28,707 nucleotides of DNA, from positions 1 through 28,707 of the forward strand of contig JAFAFP010000264.1 in the NCBI GenBank assembly GCA_023423415.1, in the 5' to 3' direction. The stretch is from Pseudomonadota bacterium. GTDB lineage: Bacteria > Pseudomonadota > Alphaproteobacteria > Rhizobiales > Xanthobacteraceae. Positions 1-10,026 of this stretch are shown here, piece after piece; position 1 is the stretch's first letter, and each line of letters opens with the position of its first letter. The position numbers and the translations under genes are program-made. The notes below the pieces were generated by a model that saw nothing but the letters and a program-made list of their open reading frames with translations, was not told the origin of the DNA and did no database searches.

Positions 1-54
1 GCCCGCGGGTGACACAGTGTATGGAGCATCGGCCGGACATACTCGTCCGCACGA

Positions 55-1971
<1,917 letters not shown>

Positions 1972-2086
1972 AATCTCATTCCTCTCTTTCAGGCAGATCG
2001 GCCGGGCCCTGAGCCGGCACCCGGATGGACGGTTGAAGCGGGTGGCTGCCCGCCGCGTCTGCTCCGACCCCCTCTAAAATGAACGT

Positions 2087-2106
2087 ACGCCGCAGCCCTG
2101 CGGCGT
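2087..2106 (-). other. Hairpin at the predicted 5' end of the dnaK transcript
   Basis: ACGCCGCA (2087-2094) and TGCGGCGT (2099-2106) are perfect complements around a 4-base loop. The hairpin sits almost exactly where transcription from the sigma-32 promoter should begin, about 115 bases ahead of the start codon. It could protect the mRNA 5' end. No pairing of this stem with the ribosome site is evident, so a thermosensor role is not supported by inspection. Confidence 0.45.
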
Positions 2107-2111
2107 CTTGG

Positions 2112-2142
2112 CTCATATAGGAGGGACCCCTTGGGCCGCAAG
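2112..2142 (-). promoter_or_regulatory. Sigma-32 heat-shock promoter of dnaK
   Basis: Read on the minus strand, CTTG (2142-2139), a 17-base spacer and CCTATATGAG (2121-2112) match the alphaproteobacterial RpoH consensus as I know it, CTTG-N17/18-CYTATNTNNG, at every defined position. The site is about 140 bases upstream of the dnaK start and in the right orientation. Further CTTGAA words lie just upstream, near 2168-2187, without a matching -10 element. Confidence 0.8.
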
Positions 2143-2198
2143 GACTTGAGAGGCTTTTGCGCATCGTTCAAGGGTCTTTCAAGGGCTCGGGGCAGGGA

Positions 2199-3998
2199 TC
2201 AGGGCAAGACACGATAGACCGTAAACGGACGGCCGATAGTCGAAGTGACCGGATCGAGCCAGTCCGGGACAGCCCCGGCGTCCAGATGCGCCCAAAGCCC
2301 CTGTTTTCGCTCAGCCTCGGACAGGCCATCCGGGGGCCGCGGCCCACATAACGCGATATAGGTCACTCCAGCCGACCGTGCAGCCTCACGCGCGTCGTCT
2401 GGCCGCGCCGCAAGAATCCGATGCAGAGCGAGGGCCCCGTCCAGATTCCGATGAAACGGTGCTGCCAGAACACTGTGCGAGGTTAGCGCCAGGATATGGG
2501 CCCCATGGAACACGCCGGTGGCGATCAGACCCGGCGGCAGCGCCGCCAGGGCGCGAACATTGTCCGATAATTGGCAATTGCGCGACATTTCTCCGCTGCC
2601 GCTCGCCACTGCAAAAGCGTTGACTGGTAAAACAAACGAGACCACGGAGCCGAGAACGAAAGGCGACAACAGCAACGCCAAAGCGGGTTGCCCCCACGGG
2701 CGTGACGATTGAGCGGCCTGAAAGACCGCCACCGCCGCCGCGGCCACGACCGGAAACCCCAACCAGATGGCATAGGGAATCGCACGGACAGCGATATAAA
2801 CCGTCAACCATGACGTCAGAAATACCGCACCGAGGACCAGGACCGCGAAATCGCTGCGGGCTGCCTTCCGGCGCGTCAGCACAATCAACGCGACCAGACT
2901 CATCACGGGAAACGCCAGCATCGGCATGATCCGAGCCGGACTGGATATCACAGCCTGCGTCAACGGCTGATTTTCAAACACCGAAGAAAGCCAGAGGGAC
3001 CACACGCGCTGATCGATCAGCGCATAGGGACCGAGCAGGCATCGCGGCTCGATGGCGACCACCATCGCAAGCGCGATCATCGCAGCCAACACCACGATGA
3101 TGGCCCGCGGCCATATGCCCGATGCGGCTACGAAACTGCCGATGACGAGCGCAGCCGCGGCAGGCGCAATCGCAGCAATGAGATTGAAGGCAAATGCGTC
3201 GCAATGCACATTCAGCCACCGGACCGGCCCGATCGTTGCAAAGAACAGAACGATCAGCCCGATCATCAGCGATAGTGCGTAATGCCGAAGACTGCGTGCG
3301 GCATCGGCTGAACACACAAACCGCAACGCAAAGGCGGACCCGCACACCGCAAGATACGGCAAGGCCTCAAGGCCGATGGCAATACTGAATGCCGTCAGGA
3401 AACCAGCCGCGCTGGCGCACCACAGTATCCGATCCGACCAGACTGCCGCCGCGACCACCAGCATGATCAAACCGATCTGCACGTTGTGATGATCGATCGT
3501 GCCAGGAAGAAATTGCTGATAAGCACTGCCTCCAGCCAGGATCAACAGCAGCGTGATCATTGCGGCCTGCACACCGGCCATGCGCCAAGCCACTGAAGAC
3601 GCGCCGATGATAGCAGGCAGAATCCACAGCAGCGGCCAGAGCGCACGCATCAGGCGTTCGGCCATTCCATCGTCCGCCACCGCCCGGAAGAGAAAATAGA
3701 ACCCGGCCAAGCCGGCATCGAACAATCGCGACCAGTGCGTGTCGTAACCTTGCGGTGGCGTTAGGCGCGCCTGATGGAGATCGAACCAGCCCTGCCCGTT
3801 GAGAAAATCCTGCAGTTGCGCGAACCGCATCGCATCATCGATATCGGGAAACGTGATCGCGGTCGCATCCCAATACGAATGCAGCAGCCTAGCGCAGGTC
3901 AAAAGCCATACGATCACAAGCAAGACGACAAAGAAGGACGGACGGTTCAATGTCAAAATAAACGGCCTCGTCATGTACTGTATCGAACGCTTCTTCAT
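2199..3998 (-). CDS. Polytopic membrane protein, GT-C glycosyltransferase-like
   Basis: A 599-residue integral membrane protein with a first membrane span at about residues 20-38 and many further hydrophobic segments to about residue 460, then a soluble C-terminal region of roughly 140 residues. The first loop after helix 1 carries an acidic motif PDIDDAMR (51-58), then QARLTPPQGYDTHWSRL (76-92), and a later loop has GTIDHHN (166-172). A large first loop with a D-x-D-type motif followed by many helices is the plan of GT-C enzymes (STT3/PglB, ArnT, PMT) that use lipid-linked sugar donors. The canonical WWDYG motif of oligosaccharyltransferases is not visible. The ATG overlaps the stop of the upstream TRIC gene in ATGA, indicating translational coupling; Met9 is an alternative start. 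Sugar, acceptor and even enzymatic activity are unknown. Confidence 0.7.
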   Translation of the reverse strand: MKKRSIQYMTRPFILTLNRPSFFVVLLVIVWLLTCARLLHSYWDATAITFPDIDDAMRFAQLQDFLNGQGWFDLHQARLTPPQGYDTHWSRLFDAGLAGFYFLFRAVADDGMAERLMRALWPLLWILPAIIGASSVAWRMAGVQAAMITLLLILAGGSAYQQFLPGTIDHHNVQIGLIMLVVAAAVWSDRILWCASAAGFLTAFSIAIGLEALPYLAVCGSAFALRFVCSADAARSLRHYALSLMIGLIVLFFATIGPVRWLNVHCDAFAFNLIAAIAPAAAALVIGSFVAASGIWPRAIIVVLAAMIALAMVVAIEPRCLLGPYALIDQRVWSLWLSSVFENQPLTQAVISSPARIMPMLAFPVMSLVALIVLTRRKAARSDFAVLVLGAVFLTSWLTVYIAVRAIPYAIWLGFPVVAAAAVAVFQAAQSSRPWGQPALALLLSPFVLGSVVSFVLPVNAFAVASGSGEMSRNCQLSDNVRALAALPPGLIATGVFHGAHILALTSHSVLAAPFHRNLDGALALHRILAARPDDAREAARSAGVTYIALCGPRPPDGLSEAERKQGLWAHLDAGAVPDWLDPVTSTIGRPFTVYRVLP

Positions 3999-4642
3999 CG
4001 CCGATCAAGCTCATCGGGCGTGCGCGGTGGACGCGGCCGATATGTCGGCAGCGACCACCCGCGACGCAGCGCCATTCCGCGAATGACGAGGCACGTCGCG
4101 AACCCGGCAAATGCAGCAACGACGCCGGGTATTCCAGCCGCAAATGTACCGATGAAAACAGCAGAGCCTGCCAACGCCGCCGTCGCGTAAATCTCCTTGC
4201 GAAGGATGATGGGGATTTCGTCTCCAAGAACATCCCGCACGATGCCCCCGAAGGTGGCCGTGATCACGCCCATGACGATGGAAATGAACCAGCCCGTGCC
4301 CGCTTCAAGCGCTTTGTCGGCGCCAACCACACAAAAAAAAGACAATCCCAGCGCATCGAGCCACAGCAGCAAGCGATAGCGCGACTCTGGCACATGCGCG
4401 GTGAAGAACGCGATTGTCGCTATGCCGATGCACACCACGACATAGATCGGCTCCTGCACCCAGAAGACGGGTTGTGTGCCGAGAACGAGATCGCGGAACG
4501 TACCACCACCGATGCCGGTGACGGTTGCGAGCAGGGCGAAGCCGACGATGTCCATCTGTTTACGCGACGCGACCAATGCACCGGTGACTGCAAAAACGGC
4601 GACTCCAAGCAGGTCGAGCACCGCAATCAGAGTTGCAATCAT
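3995..4642 (-). CDS. TRIC / UPF0126 family membrane channel (YicG-like)
   Basis: A 215-residue inner-membrane protein with about seven hydrophobic segments. It shows the internal duplication typical of the UPF0126/TRIC family: a first half containing GALVASRKQMD and TGIGGGTFRDLVLG, and a second half containing GVITATFGGIVRDVLGDEIP. The paired GGGTxRD and GGIxRD motifs line the pore in characterised prokaryotic TRIC trimers, which conduct monovalent cations; that role is family knowledge. Length matches the family. A GAGG sequence lies upstream of the start. It is the first gene of a two-gene unit whose second member, the GT-C-like protein, starts inside its stop codon. What the two would do together is unclear. 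Confidence 0.9.
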   Translation of the reverse strand: MIATLIAVLDLLGVAVFAVTGALVASRKQMDIVGFALLATVTGIGGGTFRDLVLGTQPVFWVQEPIYVVVCIGIATIAFFTAHVPESRYRLLLWLDALGLSFFCVVGADKALEAGTGWFISIVMGVITATFGGIVRDVLGDEIPIILRKEIYATAALAGSAVFIGTFAAGIPGVVAAFAGFATCLVIRGMALRRGWSLPTYRPRPPRTPDELDRR

Positions 4643-4774
4643 GGCCCTCGACCTGTTTCTGGAAGCGAATGCCTTTTGTCTGCCCGGTTTGGTGGTACAG
4701 TCCCGCCCGCGCCAATAGCCTCGTCATGGCTATGCCTGTTCCCGCGGCGAAACGCAAAACCGAAAAGACACTGC

Positions 4775-5746
4775 ATGATATCACGTCTGACCGCTGCCTT
4801 TTCCGCTGTTGTTCTAACACTCGCCGTACATCAGGCAGGAGCATCAGACGCGGTGTTTCCGGTTGGATCGCTCATCGGTCTGGCCCCACCGCCCGGCATG
4901 GTCGTCTCCCGCGCCTTTTCCGGCTTTGAAGACCGCGAGAAGAAGGCCGGAATCGCGATCAGCCAGTTGCCGGGCGAAGCCTATGAGCAATTCCTGAAGT
5001 CGATGAGTTCTGGCGCGATCGATCTTCCCGGTGTCAGCAACGCAAAACGGGAAATCATGCTGACGGATGGCGGCGCAGCACATCTCCTGATCGGCGATCA
5101 GGAAGCCGAAGGCGTGAAATTCCGCAAATGGATGATGATTACGCGCCGTTCGATCACGGGCCGCGGCACCGACTCGACCATGGCCTTCATCGTCACCGCG
5201 CAAGTCCCGGTCGAAGCCAGCGCAGACTATTCCGAAGAGGCCATCCGCAAGGCGCTCGGATCAGTGACCTTGCGCGCCAGCGTCCCGCAGAAAGAGATTC
5301 TCGATAACCTGCCCTTCCAGGTGACCGAACTCGCCAAGTTTGAGGGTGTGCGATCACTCGTCCCTGGTCAGGCAATCATGCTGACGGAGAAATCAGCGTC
5401 CGAACCTCCCGTCGATCAACCATTTCTGATGATCTCCATCGGCGGCGGCGCTCCTTCGCAAGCCAGCGATCGCGCGACATTCGCGACCAACATCCTGCGC
5501 AACATTCAGGGCTTCAAGAATTTACGTCCGGTCTTCTCCGAGCCGATGCGGATCGGCGGTCAGCCAGGCCATGAAATCAGGCTGGAAGGTCAGACGATGA
5601 CCAGCGACACTGATGTCGTGATCGTTCAGTGGATGCGTTTCAGCGGCGGCGGCTTCATCCGCATCGTCGGCGTATCGCCGAAGAAAGACTGGAGCGAAAT
5701 CTTCACGCGTTTCCGCGCTGTTCGCGACGGCATCGATACGCGGTAA
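4775..5746 (+). CDS. Conserved-looking exported protein of unknown function
   Basis: A 323-residue protein if read from the ATG at 4775; an open frame runs further upstream but has no coding character and lies antisense to the TRIC gene. The start is followed directly by a signal peptide, a hydrophobic stretch AFSAVVLTLAV and a likely cleavage near AGA-S or GAS-D, so export to the periplasm is expected. The mature part has no membrane span. It appears to consist of two roughly equal halves, each with a mid-region W-M-x(2-4)-R-like strand (KWMMITRR near residue 115; QWMRFSGGGFIR near residue 290), which may reflect two copies of one beta-rich domain. No ribosome site stronger than GAAAAG is visible. 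I do not recognise the family. It is divergent from the TRIC gene and convergent with grpE. Confidence 0.75.
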   Translation: MISRLTAAFSAVVLTLAVHQAGASDAVFPVGSLIGLAPPPGMVVSRAFSGFEDREKKAGIAISQLPGEAYEQFLKSMSSGAIDLPGVSNAKREIMLTDGGAAHLLIGDQEAEGVKFRKWMMITRRSITGRGTDSTMAFIVTAQVPVEASADYSEEAIRKALGSVTLRASVPQKEILDNLPFQVTELAKFEGVRSLVPGQAIMLTEKSASEPPVDQPFLMISIGGGAPSQASDRATFATNILRNIQGFKNLRPVFSEPMRIGGQPGHEIRLEGQTMTSDTDVVIVQWMRFSGGGFIRIVGVSPKKDWSEIFTRFRAVRDGIDTR

Positions 5747-5823
5747 ATCGCATCAGCCCCATGAGAATTGGATCCGGGCTCGCATACATCCAACCCAGCT
5801 ATCGACTTGGATCATGATCGATG

Positions 5824-5848
5824 CCGATCTCGGTAAACCCGAGATCGG
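5824..5848. terminator. Hairpin between convergent genes
   Basis: CCGATCTCGG (5824-5833) and CCGAGATCGG (5839-5848) form a perfect 10-base-pair stem around TAAAC. It lies between the converging ends of the exported-protein gene and grpE and could end transcription from both sides, but neither side has a T-run, so it may instead be a Rho-assisted or mRNA 3'-end protecting hairpin. Confidence 0.5.
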
Positions 5849-5871
5849 TGCGGCGCCGGAATGACAACACG

Positions 5872-6495
5872 TTATTTGCTTGCGCCCGTGTTGTTGTTCG
5901 CAGCCTGTTCTGCCGATGCTGGCGTTGTCTTCGGCCCACCCTTGGAGACCGCGACCAATGCTGGGCGCAAAATGCGCTCGCCAATGACGTAGCCCGGCTG
6001 AACGACCTGCACCACTGTGCCGGATGGCACCGAGAGATCGGGAACTTCGTACATAGCCTGATGCAGGTTCGGATCGAACTTTTCACCCTGCGGTTCGATC
6101 TTACGGATGCCGTTCTTCTCGAGCGCTTTCATCAACTCGCGCTCGGTCAGTTCGACACCCTCGATGAGCGAGGTCACCGCTGCATCCGCTTCCGCGCGCA
6201 GTTCCGGACCGATCGCCTCGAGTGCGCGGCGGAAATTGTCGGCCACGCCAAGAACATCGCGCGCAAAGGACGCAATGCCGTATTGACGTGCATCGGCGAC
6301 TTCGCGCTCGGTGCGCTTGCGTAGATTTTCCATATCCGCGAGAGCACGCAGCAGCCGATTCTTCATCTCGGCCGCTTCATCGACCAGGAGCGAGGGATCG
6401 ACGTAAGGCTTCGAAACCTGCGGCTGAGCGGGTTGCCCCTCCGCAGGATTCTCAGTCTCAGGCGCTTTCGCGTCGGGCCGTGGCGTATCGTTCAT
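5872..6495 (-). CDS. grpE: Nucleotide exchange factor GrpE
   Basis: Homodimeric exchange factor that releases ADP from DnaK and acts as a thermosensor of the chaperone cycle. The 207-residue protein has the family plan: a disordered N-terminal region rich in Pro/Glu/Lys, a long coiled-coil helix with the hallmark ADMENLRKRTEREVADA (about residues 51-67), and a C-terminal beta domain with DPNLHQAMYEVPD and VQPGYVIGERILRPA. It is the second gene after hrcA, separated by 72 bases, on the same strand, so the two are probably co-transcribed. The ATG at 6493-6495 is the first in frame and gives a normal length. Convergent hairpin downstream. Identification is secure. Confidence 0.98.
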   Translation of the reverse strand: MNDTPRPDAKAPETENPAEGQPAQPQVSKPYVDPSLLVDEAAEMKNRLLRALADMENLRKRTEREVADARQYGIASFARDVLGVADNFRRALEAIGPELRAEADAAVTSLIEGVELTERELMKALEKNGIRKIEPQGEKFDPNLHQAMYEVPDLSVPSGTVVQVVQPGYVIGERILRPALVAVSKGGPKTTPASAEQAANNNTGASK

Positions 6496-6567
6496 CGCAT
6501 CCGTCCAATAGCAAATAGGTGCAGAAAAGGGTGATTGGCCCCGATATCAGAACTTGCGCCGCAAAAA

Positions 6568-7659
6568 TCAAGTTCCCGTTTGTCCTGACAGCATCCGCGA
6601 CACAACCTTGGCGGTATAGTCGACCATCGGAATGACCCGCGCATAATTGAGGCGGGTCGGGCCAATCACCCCGAGAACCCCAACAATACGGCCGGCAGAA
6701 TCACGATACGGCGCAATAATGGTCGAGGAACCCGATAGCGAAAACAGCTTGTTCTCGGATCCTATGAAAATGCGCACGCCCTCGGCTCTCTCCGCTCGAC
6801 CAAGAAGGTCGATGACCTCCCGCCGCGTCTCTAGATCGTCGAACAGGAGCCGCACACGCTCAAGATCGTCGAGCGCCTTGAGATCGTCCAGAAGATGCGA
6901 CTGCCCGCGCACGATCAGCTTGCGGTCATCCGTTTCCCCGCCAGACCAGCTCGCGAAGCCGGCAGCGACGATCCTCTGTGTCAGTTGATCGAGTTCGGCC
7001 CGCCCGGCTTCCAGCGCCATTTCGAGTTCGCCGCGCACTTCCGCCAGTGTCTTCCCCCGGATGCGGGCATTGAGAAAGTTCGAGGCCTCGGTAAGCGCCG
7101 ATGTCGGCAGCCCAGCGGGAATTTGAAGGATACGATTTTCGACCTGCCCATCTTCTGCGACCAGCACGACAAGCGCGCGCTCCGGCTCCAGCCGCACGAA
7201 TTCGATATGCTTCAGCAGGACATTCAGCTTGGCCGTCAGCACCACGCCGGCGGCGCGCGTCAGACCCGAAAGCAGACCTGAGGCCTGCGTCAACACATTT
7301 TCGTAGGACTGCCCGCGGCCCGCCACCTGCGCTTCGATGGCGCGCTTGTCGGCATCGTTGAGATCGCCGATCTGCATCAGCGCATCGACAAAGAAACGCA
7401 ACCCCAGTTCCGTCGGCAGACGCCCTGCCGATGTATGCGGTGCGTAGATGAGCCCGAGCTGTTCGAGATCGGACATCACGTTGCGCACCGACGCAGGCGA
7501 CAGCGACACCTGCAACAGCCGCGAGATGTTGCGCGAGCCGACCGGCTCGCCGGTCGCCAGATAGCTTTCGACGATCTGACGGAAGATATCGCGCGACCGC
7601 TCACTCAAATCCGCGAGCGATACCTGGGACGAACCGATCGGAATGTCGTTAGAAACCAA
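6568..7659 (-). CDS. hrcA: Heat-inducible transcription repressor HrcA
   Basis: Negative regulator of class I heat-shock genes that binds CIRCE operators, typically in front of groESL. The 363-residue protein begins with a winged-helix DNA-binding domain (LSERSRDIFRQIVESYL, then TGEPVGSRNISRLL and SPASVRNVMSDLEQLGLI) and continues into the GAF-like and dimerisation domains, with GVLGVIGPTRLNYARVIPMVDY near the end. The start chosen is TTG at 7659-7657: a clean AAGGAG lies 9 bases upstream and the resulting N-terminus fits the family. No CIRCE inverted repeat is visible in this window, so its targets lie elsewhere. The transporter gene ends 68 bases upstream on the same strand. Confidence 0.97.
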   Translation of the reverse strand: MVSNDIPIGSSQVSLADLSERSRDIFRQIVESYLATGEPVGSRNISRLLQVSLSPASVRNVMSDLEQLGLIYAPHTSAGRLPTELGLRFFVDALMQIGDLNDADKRAIEAQVAGRGQSYENVLTQASGLLSGLTRAAGVVLTAKLNVLLKHIEFVRLEPERALVVLVAEDGQVENRILQIPAGLPTSALTEASNFLNARIRGKTLAEVRGELEMALEAGRAELDQLTQRIVAAGFASWSGGETDDRKLIVRGQSHLLDDLKALDDLERVRLLFDDLETRREVIDLLGRAERAEGVRIFIGSENKLFSLSGSSTIIAPYRDSAGRIVGVLGVIGPTRLNYARVIPMVDYTAKVVSRMLSGQTGT

Positions 7660-7668
7660 CGCGTTCGA

Positions 7669-7674
7669 CTCCTT
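7669..7674 (-). promoter_or_regulatory. Ribosome binding site that fixes the hrcA TTG start
   Basis: AAGGAG on the minus strand, 9 bases before the TTG codon. There is no in-frame ATG near this point, so this site decides the start. Confidence 0.75.
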
Positions 7675-7685
7675 GCCACACTCCA

Positions 7686-7714
7686 GAATTGTCCATTTTG
7701 CAGGACGAATTCAA
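7686..7714 (-). promoter_or_regulatory. Weak candidate promoter for hrcA-grpE
   Basis: TTGAAT (7714-7709), a 17-base spacer and CAATTC (7691-7686) on the minus strand, in the 68-base gap after the transporter gene. The -10 match is poor, and the preceding C makes CTTG, but there is no sigma-32 -10 element at the right spacing. Confidence 0.25.
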
Positions 7715-7727
7715 GCACCTATTCCGG

Positions 7728-9176
7728 TTAGACTTTTCGCCCCAGCAACAGGATCGTTCCCACCGGCAAGACAAATGCGACGATGGTGGCGACGATCAGG
7801 AGGCCCCCGAGCTCACCATAATCGCCACGTTGAACCACGAAAATCTGATTGAGGTATTTGGCCTGCAACTGTCCCGCGACAAGCGCCATGTTCATCAACG
7901 ACGCCATCAGCGCGAACCAGGTCGCGCGATGACCGGCAGGTGCATAGAAGGCGGTGAGCGTCAACAGCGGAATCATGCTGAGCTGCGCGAATGGCGACGC
8001 TGCCGCCGTGTCGATGATTGCAATCGATCGCGCGCCGAAGCCAAATACGCGCTCGGTCCATTCGTGCAACCCGAAATAGAGACCGATGCTTGGCAGCGAC
8101 AGGATCGTGCCAATCACTGCGATCCAGAACAGCGTCTTCGTAACGGAATATTCGGTGAGCTGCTTGGCGAAAATCCACATTGCGATGATGGCGATGATGG
8201 CGCCGGTTTGCCGCAACACCCCATAAAACTGCTCGTCGAATTTCAGAACATCGAGCGTCCACCAGAAGTAACCATCGCCGATGGTCGGCGTCGCGCGGAA
8301 CGCAAAGATGATGATGGTGGTGTAAAAGATCGCCATCCGCGATTTGTGGTCGAGTTCGCGCGTCACGAACACCAGCATCGTGCAGATCACTGCCATCGAC
8401 AGCACGAAGATGACTTCCTGGGCATAGGGAATGCCGCCGAGCGCAAGCGCCAGCACCGCTGCGCCGAAGGCAAGCCCCCCACCGAGAATCCGCCAATCGG
8501 TTGGACGCGGCTCGGCTCGCTCCTTCTCGATCAGGAACATACCGCTGATCGAGATCGCCGGAATCACAAGCCCAATGAGGAACACGGTCTCGCGCCCGAA
8601 CCATCCTGCCAATACACCGGAGAGGCCAGCGACCGCGACGATGCCCGCCGACAGCGACAGACGTCCGAGCACCTGCACCATACCGAGTTCGGATTTGACT
8701 TCGCTTTCGGGCTTCGCAGCGCCGGTTGCATCGACACGCGACACGACTTCCGTCGACATCGCGTCGGCAACGACATCCTGGATAACTGTGCCAACAACGA
8801 TCAGAAGCGCACCCAGCACATAAAGCTGATCGGAGCGCAGGAATGCGAGCCACCCGCCTGCCGCTCCGGCGAGGGTCACAAGACCTGTAGCAGTAAAGAG
8901 CGCACCGATCAGGATATAGACCCGCCGCTGCGAGCCGAAGATCGGCACCGAATCGACCAATTCGCCGAACACCATCTTCACAGTCCAGGGCAGCGTGAGC
9001 CAGACCCCGATTCCTGCCAACTCCGATGGCGTCAGCGTCAGGCTTTCCTTGATCCACATGTCACGGGTGACATCGATCAAACCGAGCGCGCCATAGGCGA
9101 AATACACCATGATCAGCGGCACATAGGCCGCGCGAAAAGCGCGGATCGGCCGCATCAGATTGTCAACAAACGCCAT
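7728..9176 (-). CDS. MFS transporter of the BT1 / folate-biopterin type
   Basis: A 482-residue polytopic inner-membrane protein with about 12 hydrophobic segments. The N-terminal region has MWIKESLTLTPSELAGIGVWLTLPW followed by KMVFGELVDSVPIFGSQRRVYI (about residues 40-88), which is the family's charged loop between helices 2 and 3. A later TPTIGDGYFWW segment (about residue 295) resembles the TPS-like site of folate/biopterin carriers. In characterised BT1 members (Leishmania, plants, cyanobacteria) the substrates are folates or pterins; assigning these here is an inference from similarity by eye. It ends 68 bases before hrcA in the same direction, and its start faces rph across 136 bases. 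The next best reading is a generic MFS permease. Confidence 0.75.
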   Translation of the reverse strand: MAFVDNLMRPIRAFRAAYVPLIMVYFAYGALGLIDVTRDMWIKESLTLTPSELAGIGVWLTLPWTVKMVFGELVDSVPIFGSQRRVYILIGALFTATGLVTLAGAAGGWLAFLRSDQLYVLGALLIVVGTVIQDVVADAMSTEVVSRVDATGAAKPESEVKSELGMVQVLGRLSLSAGIVAVAGLSGVLAGWFGRETVFLIGLVIPAISISGMFLIEKERAEPRPTDWRILGGGLAFGAAVLALALGGIPYAQEVIFVLSMAVICTMLVFVTRELDHKSRMAIFYTTIIIFAFRATPTIGDGYFWWTLDVLKFDEQFYGVLRQTGAIIAIIAMWIFAKQLTEYSVTKTLFWIAVIGTILSLPSIGLYFGLHEWTERVFGFGARSIAIIDTAAASPFAQLSMIPLLTLTAFYAPAGHRATWFALMASLMNMALVAGQLQAKYLNQIFVVQRGDYGELGGLLIVATIVAFVLPVGTILLLGRKV

Positions 9177-9312
9177 TTCGCCCTGTCGCCTTTCTCGGAC
9201 CCTGCCCGCGACCTGAAGAATCTGCTCTTCTGCGCTTGTCGGTTGAGGCCATGCCTCCTAAAAGCCCCGCAGACAAGTTGAAACGCACACAGATTACGAA
9301 AAGGACCACACG

Positions 9313-10026
9313 ATGCGGCCAAGCCGCCGGGCACCCGATGAACTCCGCGCCATATCGCTGGAACGCAGCGTTGTAAAATACGCTGAAGGCTCCTGTTTCG
9401 TGAAATTCGGCGACACCCATGTGCTGGTGACCGCGACCCTGGAGGAGCGGCTTCCGCCGTGGCTGAAGGGACAGGGCCGCGGTTGGGTCACCGCCGAATA
9501 CGGTATGCTGCCGCGAGCCACGTCCGAACGGACGCGGCGCGAGGCAAGTGCCGGCAAACAGGGTGGTCGCACCATCGAAATCCAGCGCTTGATTGGCCGC
9601 TCGCTCCGCACCATCGTCGATCTAGTGGCGCTCGGCGAGCGCCAGATCACGATCGATTGCGACGTGATCCAGGCTGACGGCGGAACCCGCACCGCGTCCA
9701 TCACCGGCGCCTGGGTCGCACTGCATGACTGCCTGCAGTGGATGAAAGCCCGCAACATGCTGCGCGGCGAAGTGATGCGCGATCAGGTCGCCGCGATCTC
9801 CTGTGGCTTGTACAAGAATACGCCGGTGCTGGACCTTGATTATGCGGAAGACTCGGAAGCCGAGACTGACGCCAACTTCGTCATGACCGGCTCCGGCGGG
9901 ATCATCGAAATTCAGGGGACTGCGGAGAAGACTCCGTTTACCGAAGATCAGCTTCTCGACATGCTCAAGCTCGCACGCAAGGGCGTCGGCAAGCTTGTCG
10001 ACTTGCAGAAGATGGCCGTGACGTGA
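9313..10026 (+). CDS. rph: Ribonuclease PH
   Basis: Phosphorolytic 3'-to-5' exoribonuclease that trims tRNA precursors, releasing nucleoside diphosphates; it acts as a hexameric ring in the cytoplasm. The 237-residue protein has normal length and opens with RRAPDELRAISLE. It contains GWVTAEYGMLPRAT (about residues 58-71), then GRTIEIQRLIGRSLR, CDVIQADGGTRTASITGA and the C-terminal phosphate-site region MTGSGGIIEIQGTAEK. It is the first gene of a two-gene unit with rdgB: its stop overlaps the next start in GTGA. The pairing with a divergent hrcA, here interrupted by a transporter, is usual in Rhizobiales. Confidence 0.98.
   Translation: MRPSRRAPDELRAISLERSVVKYAEGSCFVKFGDTHVLVTATLEERLPPWLKGQGRGWVTAEYGMLPRATSERTRREASAGKQGGRTIEIQRLIGRSLRTIVDLVALGERQITIDCDVIQADGGTRTASITGAWVALHDCLQWMKARNMLRGEVMRDQVAAISCGLYKNTPVLDLDYAEDSEAETDANFVMTGSGGIIEIQGTAEKTPFTEDQLLDMLKLARKGVGKLVDLQKMAVT

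Noticed and set aside
1972..2086. ROSE or FourU thermosensor in the dnaK leader
   Set aside because: No stem pairing with the AGAGAGGA ribosome site could be found by eye.
7660..7727. CIRCE operator in front of hrcA
   Set aside because: Neither TTAGCACTC nor its inverted partner is present in the gap.
7689..9281. Long plus-strand open frame across the transporter gene (530 codons)
   Set aside because: Composition is His/Arg/Asp/Gln-rich without hydrophobic pattern or motifs; an antisense shadow of the transporter.
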